Positions 25,386 to 38,000 of a stretch of 64,000 bases of DNA are shown one piece after another (position 1 is the stretch's first letter; each line of letters begins with the position of its first letter). The notes beneath the pieces are model-generated. The model was not told the origin of the DNA. It worked only from the letters and a program-made list of their open reading frames with translations, and made no database searches. The stretch comes from Ophiura sarsii (Eukaryota; Echinodermata; Ophiuroidea; Amphilepidida; Ophiuridae). The stretch spans positions 53,982,639 to 54,046,638 of the forward strand of contig CM069455.1 of NCBI GenBank assembly GCA_035610835.1, given 5' to 3'. The position numbers were made by a program, and so were the translations under genes.

Positions 25386-28300
25386 TGGGGTACCGCGCCA
25401 TTTTGCAATATTTTGCGAAATCGATCGTGGTTATCACGTGATACGTATCGTGGAAAAATAATGTACACTGTTTTAACGAAATGCACTGTGGGATTGTGTT
25501 ACCAGCCTAAAATTATAGAGGTCGCAAACTTGCTTATATTGAGCCTAGCTATAACAAGCTAAAAGTGACATCTCTAAATGTATTACCAAAGTGTGAAATT
25601 GTTGGACACACTGGTAAAATGGTTTTACAACAAGTTTTGCTATCATATTATCAAACTGAACTCAAGTTAAATCACTCTATATCGAGCAATAATATAATTG
25701 TTTACGCATCATTTTAATTGTTTAGACAAAGTTAAATAAATCAAGGATACATTTATGATAGATAAATAAATAAAAAGAAAACTATAAACGCATGGGCGGC
25801 ATTTATAATTGATAAAAATTGACATAACAATGATGTTACATTAATATACCATCAAGTTTAAAAAATAGAAAAATAATGGGAAAATTCGAACCCGTGATTT
25901 CCGATTGCCAACGACATGGCCAACCTACGCACGCCACAGAGATTTACGACTGTAATTGTGATAGTTTTATTATTTAACCATGTCCATTTATTTATAACGA
26001 ACGGATTTTTATTGTGCCATTTTTGCCAAATGTGTGTGTTGCTCTCGCACAAAATGTGTTTGTAATTTGATTATAATTCTTATTTTTAAAAGAACGGTAT
26101 TTTTTGACATTTTCGAGAAAAAAAATGGCGTAACCCTGATACGGTAAACGCCAGCAGTGTGGTGTCCGCGTGGGCAAGCATACAAATGATGCTAAGCAAA
26201 TCCAGCATATAAAACAAAAGTGCTCCTAATGGGACTCGAACCCACAACCTCTCGCTCCTCAAGCGACTATCTTTCTACTACACTAACCGTGCTAATTGAA
26301 AAAATTTAACGCAAATAATTTATTTATATCATTGGTCATGTGTTAATGCACTGTGTTAAATTCTACAATCCCGGCCGCCACTCTGTTCAAAGGCACAAAA
26401 AAGTTGACTTGTTTTATGCTTTTTTTGCAATCCTGAGGTGTGCAGTTCGATTTTCTTTCTCGAATTGTTTAGAAAACCATCCATTTTAGAACATCTGAAA
26501 TTTAAAATGAACTGCACACCTGGGAAAGTATGATGCCAAGGGCATATTTTTTGCACGTAAATCCAATACAAGAGTTCTGAAAATCGACAAAAATATGACG
26601 TCATAACCATTGCTTCGGGACAAAATGGCGCGGTACCCCCCCCCCCCCCCCCTAAGCCTGCCCATTCTTTGTATTTCCCGGGTGAAGTACGCCCTCACCT
26701 ATTCTATGCCCACAGCTTAAACATAGTCTAGCCTCTCCCTTTGTGTCTGCCATTCTTTAATAATGTGATTTGTTTTCTCATTTTCAATGCAGATGCCAGA
26801 TGCTACACGTGTGATAACGTGTTGTCGAACGAAGAATGTACAACAATATCACAGTGCGGCCAAACACAGGTTAGTGCCGTATTTTCCAGGGTATTAACGA
26901 ATAATATATATAACTTAGGGCGTGTTCACACTATACCAAGTTTTCCTCGGCCGGGTTTTGGTATATCGTGGTTTTCCCAAAATCGGCGCGAAAACGAGCC
27001 TTCGAAAACCGACAGTGCCAATCTCAACCGACAGTGCCAATTTCGACCAACACACTACTCGAATATTGGGGCGACCGCCCCCCCCTGCCTACGCACCGCA
27101 GCTTATATTGCGAAAGTGAGTCCCAAATCATTGGTTTTACCAAAAATTGAAACGATGGATGGGTTATCAGAAAACTATTATTTATGAACACAAATACAGA
27201 ATAAAAATACTTAAAGAATAAAATATAGTTCTTAGTTTGCTATATACGATGGTCTTATAATGAATGGTACAGTCGTACATTATAAGACCATCGTATAGCA
27301 AAACAGCTAATAACTATATTTTATTCTCATTCTAATTTAGTTTATTGGTTATCTGATCTTTTATCATAAAATAACGCAGTTTGTTAGATTTATTTTAATC
27401 AAGCAACAACAAATGTCCCCTTTTATAAAATCGGCCACTCCAGCGAGCTGTTTACCAACTTCCTGCTTCGAATTAATCGCGTTCTTTAGCACACACGCAC
27501 ATGGCAACGCTGCGTTACACGCACAACGAATACCCCGGCGACTGTGTGTACTGCACGCTAACGCGATGATCATACGCACTGAAGGTATTATTATTCGAAT
27601 GAATTAAACCCCGCCCCAAACAATACACGGATTGTCTCATAATGTATGGGTCTTTCGGTTGAAAATAAGCCAAAAAACCAATAAAACTGCCTGCTGACAT
27701 CCAAAACCACAACCAATATATAAGAACTGATCATATGATATCCCAATGAAAAAACAATTTATAGCTTACGGGCAATATGTCACCTGAAAGTATTCTTTAA
27801 ACATTGTCTAATGGGAATGGAAAAAGAGAAACGTCATAACATTTACGGTAATGGAACTCGTCAATACTAACTCCAAAGCATGAATGTTTCCGATGATCAA
27901 TTTTCTAGACCGGTTGCCAGAACACAATTCGTATAAATGATGGTATCAAGCGCATAACCAAGGGCTGCAAGCAACTTGAAGCATGTCTTAACAACAACCA
28001 GAATAATTTGGACTCTTGTAACGAGGATACTGACGGGACGTGTTGGTATTGCTGCCAAGGTGATCTATGCAATGGACCAGAAACTACTGTTGTAGGTAGG
28101 TATGAGACTACATTCGAATTGGTGTTTAAAACGCAGGGCAATGCATATTGGTGTTTCCTAACTTTCCTGCATTAATAACGCTGTTTAATGGTTATCGTGT
28201 TTCGCCACATGCATTTGATACGCAGTGCAATGCATGAATATCATGCTTCTGAGATGCATTGATACGCAGTGTAATGCTATCGTGTTTCGAACATGCATTT

Positions 28301-31300
28301 GTCACGCAGTGTAATGCATGATATGATCAAGCTTCTGACATTTCAAACGCATGATATTGCATTGAGAAAACGGGGCTGGGGTTGGGAGATATTGGCATAT
28401 TACTGATTACTAAAATAATATATAGTTGTATTGTATTTATGATTAATTTATTAGATGGGATGGGACATTGCATGATTAGATTAGAGTGTAGTTAGATCAA
28501 TGCACATTTCAACTAATCATTCTATCTATCTATCTATCTCCATCATATCTCCCATTGCTGCTAATTATTTAGATAGTCGTATTGTGTTCTATTGTTGCTA
28601 TAATTAAGTCTTTTCAGCGAATTTCACCATGTCATCGTCCTATACCATTGTACAACGCATTTCAAGATGCCACGTCCTGTTTAATCTGAAAATCAGCGAG
28701 TTGTTATCATCGTTCCATTGTTGTTATGAGTTAGGATAATGTCATTTCATTGCCAACCCCCACTTTCTTGGTGTAGACATCATGTACAATGGATAGCATC
28801 AAATCTCTGTGTCTCTTCGTTAGCCTTCCACACTTATTTGGGATTCCTAATTGTCAAAGCTGAGCTGAGACTCGATCTTCGGACATTTCCATTCTTTCTC
28901 GTTTTATTCGTCGTCATTCTTCATTCGTGTCGTTTGAATTTTCAGTCGGACGTATTCTTCATTCTTGTTTTCTTCATTCTTATTGTCATTGTTTTACGAT
29001 CTTTTCAATGTCCAGAACTTCGTGTGCGTACATTTAGCTTTTCTAGCCCTCTTTCACATATCCTCATTGACATAATTATTAATTAAACATTCTTATACAT
29101 TTACATACCAAACCATACTGCATCTTAAATTAATGCGCATGCTGCATGTGCGTCTAAATGACCGCCGCTTGGGCGTATTCTGTCGTGTTAGGGAAACGAC
29201 CGTGGCAGTTTGAACGCCGATGATGGCAAATTAAATGCAACCGGTCACTTTCCTGACTTTCAATGAGTGCAGAATCGATCTTCCAGATGGGGTACTCCTG
29301 TGTTCCTGATGATGTTTGTCTGAGAATGATGATTGTTGCTAATGTTATGGTGTAATATGTAAGTGCCTTGATTTGTTTTGCTTTCGTTTGCTTGTGTTTT
29401 CCGCTATTTTGCACGCTTGTTGCACTTGTATTTACTTCGCAAAACCCTGCAATTTTTACAAAAGCTTCAATATGTAATGCGGTTTCGTGATTATATGAAG
29501 GGTTAATTAAGAATGTGCTGTACTGAGGATTTAATTTGGTTGATACGAAGATCCTGTTTCAAATGTTGTATGAAAACCATTCTGAACCCAAACAGTCTTG
29601 ACATCGTGACAAATGTGACAAAAATAAATCCTCTTTGAAATAGATTGATAAATATATCCCGGATATTTATTGAGAAGTGATGTGAACTTGAATAAACCAT
29701 TGATGCATGATACCTAGTTAACTAAGTATAGTAAAGGATTTAATTATTTTTTGTTATAGGCCTATAATATACATTATTATTAATAAAGATAGTTCCTTTA
29801 CCGTGAAAATGTTAGTAATGTTTAGCACAAGTCACATGAAAGGCGCCTACAACTATGAGTGGCCATAGTTTAAACAATGTCTTGGTATAAACAAAACGTG
29901 TAAGATAATACGTATAAGGTACATGTAGTATGCGTAGCGTAAGGTAACACGTAGTGTAAGGTTACACGTAGACCGTGTATACGTGTATATATATATACGT
30001 CTAAGACGCCTAAAATCCATTCTCGCTTTATTCCGTTAACAATTGTGACACTTTAGATTTAATATTTTTTAAAACAAGTATTAATCAAACAAACCGGGGA
30101 GGGGGAGGGCTGGAAAAACAAGAACAAAACCATATTAGATACAAGCTTATGCTATTTAAGGAATAAACCCTATTTGTAAACTGTATTTGCTCATCTTCGA
30201 TGTGTAAGATGTTCGTTTGCTATCATGTGAAAGATTGATATCTTGGCTACATACGACCATGATCTCAGTACTCTAGGCCTGTAAATGCAAAAGTAAATGA
30301 TGAAGACAAGTGTCTCAAAAGGGCGCACTTGACCGACGCCGGGGTAGGTTTGCCCATAGGCCGGGGCAAGTTCGCCCTAGGCTTAGAATTAAGCTGCACA
30401 AAGAACCATAATATCCAATACATATAGATTCGTTATTCTTCGTTATTTTATTCCAAAATGAAATGTTCCAAAATGAAATGTAGGGGTCTAAAATATAGGG
30501 GTGGGGCACTTTTGCGGAACATACTCGTAATAAGAAATAGGCCTACCACATTTTGAAGTATTCTCCTCTAATCATGCTAATAGTGTTACTCCATTCCCGA
30601 TAACTATTTTTATAATTACAATTATCCTGCAAGAGGAAAATTACAATTTTGAAATTATGCAAAATCATAACAATATAAATCCCTATTGGCGAACCTGCCC
30701 CATCATCATCGGGTTTATGTGCCCCGAGTATAGCGCAATAAATACCACGGATGTCCCACATACATTAATGGGTAGTTAACTGCATCAAATCCATAAACAA
30801 TCCCATATACCTACCTTATGATAATTTACATTAAAACCTTTTCTGCGAATATCTTTTGGAAAAAAATGGAAGAAAATTCACTTTTGCAAGGCAAAACTGT
30901 TTTTTTGGATGATAGTTTGACAAACATGTTACGGTGATCTGTCACGTTAATGTAGGAAGCTTGCAACATACTTCTGTATCTATTGTGTGTTCGCCAAATT
31001 CAACCAGTGGCCGCAAAGATGAGAATCACGTGGTGGGCGAACCTGCCCATAGGGCGTACACTACCCACTCTCCCCTATGCTAGTATTGAATGTGGGACGA
31101 CACAGATAAAGAGGGGTGAGTGTAACATGATTAGTATCTCGATCGCTCGTTTTCTTTTACGCTTACTGGCGCAATTGTTTGTTATCAGTACTATTCTTAT
31201 TTCTTGTGAACATTTCTAGCAGAATTAAGATTTTTCGTCAACAATTTACTGCTGTTTGCTTCGCTGTTGGTCCCTTTATAACTCATGTCCTGCTTGGACT

Positions 31301-34300
31301 ATCTGCTTTGACAAGGCACAAGTGACTTAGTTTACTTATATTATAGCTGTACATTATTAAGAGTTTGATCATACTGGTATTGTTATAATCCTGTTCTTAT
31401 AACGGGTACACTTGCTGGGAAACCCCATGATTTAATACTTCTCACAGAGTAAACAAATACTTGTTCGATTAATTAGACGCATTCCGATCGGGGCCTTTTC
31501 TACTTTTCTATTTGACAGATGAGCAATCCTTGTCTTTGGGGCAAGTAGCGTTAGAGTGTCCCACAGATTGGGCTCTTCACGGAGACTATTGTTACTACAT
31601 TAGTGGAGATACGTTTACGTATGATGACGCACAAACAAATTGCCAGGGAATGGGCGCCATGTTAGCTTCAATACACAGCCAGGAGGAACAAGATTTCATA
31701 ATAGGTAAGGGTAGACTTTGTCACTGCTGCATCCCTGAAGTTTTATAATACGGTATGCCACTACCTGAAATGTATCAACGAGCCGTAATTAACACTTTCC
31801 ACGCGGCTATAAATTTTACCACAACCCAGCTAACAATTGTACGTGTTTAAAACGTTCTTAAAACGTACCAGTTACGTGGTTTGGACGTTTTCTAAAAACG
31901 TTTTATAAACGTTTATTTGTGGAAGGTTTCAGACGGCGTAAAAACGTTTTAAGGGACGTTTGTAAAACCTTTTATGATCGTAATTTGTACGTGTTTTAAA
32001 CGTTCTTAAAACGTACTATGTAGGTGGTTTGGACGTTTTCTAAAACGTTTTATAAACGTTTATTTGTGGAAGGTTTCAGACGCCGTAAAAACGTTTTATG
32101 GGACGTTTGTAAAACCTTTTATGATCGTAATTTGTACCTGTTTTAAACGTTCTTAAAACGTACTATGTACGTGGTTTGGACGCTTTCTAAAAACGTTTTA
32201 TAAACGTTTATTTGTGGAAGGTTTCAGACGGCGTAAAAACGTTTTATGGGACGCCTTTGTAAAACCTTTTATGAACGTAATTTGTACGTGTTTTAAACGT
32301 TCTTAAAACGTACTATGTAGGTGGTTTGGACGTTTTCTAAAACGTTTTATAAACGTTTATTTGTGGAAGGTTTCATACGTTTTAAAAACGTTTTATGGGA
32401 CGTTTGTAAAACCTTTTATGGTGGGGGAGGGGGGGGGGGGGGTGGGGGATGCAAGGGCATTGACTCTTGTATGTTTATTTTCTTGCACAATGTATATGCA
32501 TTTGTTTAGTGAGCAATCACCTAACTCAAAACCAGTGCGAAAATATGCATATACAGGTGTATATCAATATAAATTCTATGGTGTTAAAACTAATGCATCG
32601 ACTTAATTCAAATAAAACAATAGGTTTAAATGAATAAAAGGTGGAAAATAACTCATTAGCATAATTGAAATGGTACAAACGAGCACCGGTACTAATTTTT
32701 GTACCATTGCAATTATGCTAATGAGCGATTTGCACAATTTACTCGGCTAATATAAGGCCAAGTAAATATGCAAATTAGCTCCAGACTGATTTATTGGTAT
32801 ATTTAATAACGTCTAAAACACGTTACTACAACGACCTAAAAAACGTATTCCGGACTAGCTGATTTAACGGTTTTTAACACGTATACAAAGACGAAGACTT
32901 ACAGAACCTATAGAACCTAACAAAAACGTTTTAAAAACGTTTCCAAAACACGTTTTAAATGTGTCGCACAAAATACGTCCAAGTAAAACGTTTTCTATAC
33001 GTCGCAAAAAGACGTTTGTTACATTGGTATTTAATAACGTCTAAAACACGTTACTACAACGTCCTTAAAAAACCGTATTCCCGACTAGCTGATTTAAGTC
33101 TGAAAACGACGTCTTATAACGTTTTTAACACGTCTATAAAGACGAAGACCTACAGAACCTATAGTACCTAACGAAAACGTGTTAAAAACGTTTCCAAAAC
33201 ACGTTTTAAATATGTCGCACAAAATACGTCCAAGTAAAACGTTTTCTATACGTCGCAAAAGACGTTTGTTACATTGGTATATTAATAACGTCTAAAACAC
33301 GTTACTACAACGTCCTTAAAAAAACGTATTCCAGACTAGCTGATTTAAGTCTGAAAACGACGTCTTATAACGTGTTTAACACGTCTATAAAGACGAGACC
33401 TACAGAACCTATAGTACCTAACGAAAACGTTTTAAAAACGTTTCCAAAACACGTTTTGAATATGTCGCACAAAATACGTCCAAGTAAAACGTTTTCTATA
33501 CGTCGCAAAAAGACGTTTGTTACATTCGTATATTAATAACGTCTAAAACACGTTACTACAACGTCCTTAAAAAACGTATTCCAGACTAGCTGATTTAAGT
33601 CTGAAAATGACGTCTTATAAACGTTTGTAAAACGTCTATAAAGACGAAGACCTACAGGACCTAAATAGCACCTACCGAAAACGTTTTTAAAACGTTTTGT
33701 GTTTGCTGGGAACAAAACAGAATTTTCAGAAACCTTTTCGTAATTTTCAGAGTCTATTTAAAGGATTTCTGAACCAATACTAGGCATGTTTGTACTTAAT
33801 TCAATGCATTTCTCATGGTGATTCCAAATATAGTAATAGAATTCAATAATTTTGACATTTTTGAAACATTTTGTGAAATTTTGGAATGTCGTCTGCAGCC
33901 GCCTGCCGCGTGGAAAGCATTAAGCAGTCTAGTCAGTCTTGCTGTAATTTATGGGGATATTCCAGCTGAAATCAATACATTACCATAGTCTTCTATGCAG
34001 GGATTGTAGATTTCAAAATGGAGTCACACGTGCAGGTAACCCCGTTTGAAATTAACACTCCCTGTGAAGAGAATTAACACTTTCCACGCGGCAGGCGTCT
34101 GCAGACAATATTCCAAAATGTCTCAAACTGTTTAAAAAATGTCAAAATTGTTAAATTTCATAACCATATTTGGAATCGAATATCGAATCGAATATCACCA
34201 TGGATTGTGAAATGCATTGAAAAAAAGTACAAACATGCCTCGTATTGGTTCACCGTTCAGTAATCCTTGAGATATACTTTGAAAATTGGGAAAGGTTTCT

Positions 34301-34929
34301 GAAAATCCCAATAGCCGCGTGGAAAGTTTTGAGGTAATGTCTCCCACATGGTATGTTTCAAGTGGAATAGCCCATGAATGTAGCCTGAGGGGGTGGGGGG
34401 GGGGGGGGGGGGAGGGGAGGGGAGGGGGGGGGGTAGTGTATATGAGGTGCGTGGATGTGCCGCCAATAGGGTCCCATTTTCACCCGTCTGAATGACCCCT
34501 CGTCATAGCCATTTTTTGTAAAGCTGTTTTTTACCACCCACCACCTGGGAACGGTTAGGCTTGATAGTATTGATACGTATTCAATTCGGTCAATTTACGA
34601 GAAGGCCATCATACTTTATGCTTGATTATTTCAGAGATGCAGTTGACCGTTAATGAGCGCCTCTGGATTGGTTTAGACGACAGGCGTAGCGAAGGCGACT
34701 TTAGATGGATTGATGATACCCCGGTAAGTAAGACCCACATCACGTATTAACGTCGATTTCAGTGTTTCCGGTTACGACCGCAACTGTACACAAGTGAACA
34801 TGCCCCTACGAAATATGATGAAAATCGAAACAAATATGTTGAAAAGTTCCTTACAATGGAAGCAGAGTTCCATTATGATTTAATAATTTCTGAGTCCAGG
34901 AAAGTCTTTCCTGCTATAGTCAAACTTCA

Positions 34930-34975
<46 letters not shown>

Positions 34976-35019
34976 GAGAGAGAGGGGGGGGGGGGGGGGG
35001 AGAGAGAGGGGGGGGGGGG

Positions 35020-35061
<42 letters not shown>

Positions 35062-38000
35062 TGTGTAAACATTTGAAAACAAATCACATGATATTACTAT
35101 AACACTTTATTATTAGAGAGACCAAAGATCAGAGGTCATAAAATGTCTGTTTTTATAGTCTGCTGTCATTGTTGACTATCATACAATGCCACGTGAGTGA
35201 TTAACATCAAAACAGTGCTTTAGGGCAAAAACACTGGCCTTCATAATTTGGGAATTGGAGAATGTATGACCGGCCAATGTCGCTGGTATGAAAGTGATTA
35301 GTCAGTGGAACATTATGGGTATTATATTTACAACAATTCTTTAGGTCGACTTTGACTACTGGGCAACGACTCAACCTGATGCCTCTAATGGTGATGAAGA
35401 CTGTGTTTATCTCTTTGAAGAGACCAATGACATAGGAACATGGCACGATAAACGGTGCCACCGTCTCTTTCGATCTTTATGCAAAATATTAGCAGGTTGG
35501 TGTTAGCTGTGAGGCATGCTATAGTTGAATCAGTTCCAAATTGGCCAGAAATATTCGGTTTTTATCTCTCCGCGCACAAAAATAATCCAAGCTTACTCGC
35601 GAGATTATGACCACACGCACGCGTCACTCATAATTATGATACACAGTGCGCTTGTTGGCTTCATGAACACCCGCGTCCTTCTGTATTCATTCGCTGCTGT
35701 AATGAGCCTTCGCCAATTTTGAACTGATCAAACTATTTAGAATATTGTTGAATAGATGGGAAACGGTATATATAGTCAAGCTATCGAAACTATACGTTTC
35801 TTCTTCTATTTAGAAGGTATAATAGTGCTGGTTTGCTTAGTTCATTTGCACATTGACAATCTGAGTCCCAAGCGGAGGACCAATATTACTTAACAAACGA
35901 CGGTTAACAGATGCTGCTATATGTGTGGTGGCATGGGAAAACCCTGCACATGGTCATTCTCTAGCAACTTGGTTTTTTCTTTGGCAGAGAGCTTCATACT
36001 CTACTGAGTATAGGACTGTTTATTTTTTTCAGAAATTCCATCTAGAACTACAGTTATAGTATTTTAAAGTCGGCAAGTTTAAACGCAACACTAAAAATTG
36101 AAACTGGCAATTCAAAGGTGTACACCAAATCTTTTAAATGCTTTAATAATAATAAAACTACATTGTTATATCACGCAGAATAGCTTGTCATATGAAAAGG
36201 ACTTTTGATATGAACCTAGTTTTTTGCGATATTATTAACAATTGTAAGTTCTTCGCTTTCAAAGTCTTTACAATGCATTGTCGGAATTCACAAGTGGTTA
36301 CCATGGTAACAATGTCATTTTACGCAAACATAGCATTTTACACATAAATTTTGATAAACAAGGTTCAGAAAAGTACTAAAATAAACTTAACATCTGGAAT
36401 TTTGCATAAAAAACTCCTGGAGACTAAAGTTCAAGGTATAATCTCTATCTTGGGATCAAAGTTGGAAAATTCACTTGGAACTCATTTGTTAGGAATATTT
36501 TGGTATGACCCAGATATCTCAATATTAACACTAGCGACTTCCGACGGTTTTCCCATACCACCACACATATATATTTTAAAATGTTGTCAAGTATTCATGA
36601 TTCATGATTCATGATTAGGCCAAAAAACAAAAAAGGTGTTTGTTTGTCCATAGAGGGTCCTCAAAAGGTAGGGTCGGTAGGTCGGATTTTTTTTTTTTTT
36701 TTAAATATTTTTTAATACGGATATTGTATTTGGGAATATAAATTCGGCATGTATACTGTGAATTAAAGTCCAAACACACACCAAAACACCTCACTTTTCA
36801 TAAGTTTGCGACATTTTAGTTGCTTTACTCTTCACACTGCTGATTTTGATCTCTTTCTCCTGCTGGGGCAGATTGTCAATTTAAAGTTCCAATACTGTCG
36901 CATTGGTTGCAACACTACAAACTCGATCAAATATTATTTTTGTACTGAGTTTGCATTGCGCGCAGATATCGTAGAACGCCGCCATTGTGACTGAATGTTA
37001 CACAATGTGAAATAACGTTGTGTTGAAGTTTTGCTAGAAATATATACGTGAAAGTATTGCTAAACCTATTTCCCCGTACTAACTACCCCAAAAATTGTTA
37101 TATACTATGTTGAAATTAATATTTATGCCGTTGAGCAACATTTTGGGAACAAATATTAACCGTAACTAGATTTTTCATATTTTCTCACACTGCGTTTTTA
37201 GTATAAAAATGACATCACTTGCACGTGCGATCACTGATTTTCATTTAGTCCTTTTAATAGTCCCCGCGGGCCGCGGGTGCCAAGTTCATGCAGTAAACAT
37301 CATGTTACACGGGATTGCGAATTGGGGATGGTGTTGCAAATACCAGATTGACGATATCATACGAAATAAGGAATAAAACGGTCCGTTTGGCCATTCAAAT
37401 TGCTCAAAAATTTGTTTTAAAAAAATTATCGAAAATAAAAAGTAATACGGTCGGCACCTAGGTACACGGTCGGTCGGACGTGGACAAACAAACAACTTTT
37501 TTTTTTTGCCTTACGTGGAGAGTGTCTGCGCCTGCGTATTGCGCATATAGCCGAGCTTACGCCCCTTTTGTGCCGCGTTCTGCTTTTTGTCTGACGCTCT
37601 TGCTTACGCGCATATTTCTTCTTTTATTTTTGTTATTTTGAATTGACTCTGCATTCGTACACACTCTCCACTCCGCGATCAAGGTCTTTTGATCGAAACA
37701 TCGGATATTTTTAAATAAATATTGTGCATCTTTAAAACAACACTTGACTACTTTGTAGTTTTTTTATTCATGATTCAGGCTCAGGCCCAAAGAAGATGTA
37801 TTGTGCATTTCAGCACGAGACAGTGACGTAACTGCGTATTCTACTAATTGCAGCACATAGCACGCGCGCCTATTCGAGGTGCTGGCGTATACACACGAGC
37901 GTTGAAAGACGGCAGATACATACGCGTGCGTAAAAGCTGCGCCTGTCAAGTTACGTCACTGTCCGGAGGAAGCCAAATAGAGTATAGCATCACTACGATG

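Larger units (their letters stand above)
25354..26654. mobile_element. 1.3-kb poly-G-ended transposon with 9-bp flanking repeats
   Basis: The left end TAGGGG opens a 29-G run (25356-25384), then CTGGGGTACCGCGCCATTTTG. The right end is CAAAATGGCGCGGTACC, then a 17-C run (26636-26652) and TA. AGCCTGCCC is directly repeated on both sides (25345-25353, 26655-26663). The termini resemble hAT (TAGGG), but the 9-bp rather than 8-bp duplication leaves the superfamily open. It contains two tRNA-like sequences and no transposase that I recognise. Confidence 0.8.

Noticed and set aside
28739..29086. Hydrophobic 115-codon ORF
   Set aside because: Lies in intron 8, is driven by pyrimidine-rich ATTCTTC repeats and shows no family motif.
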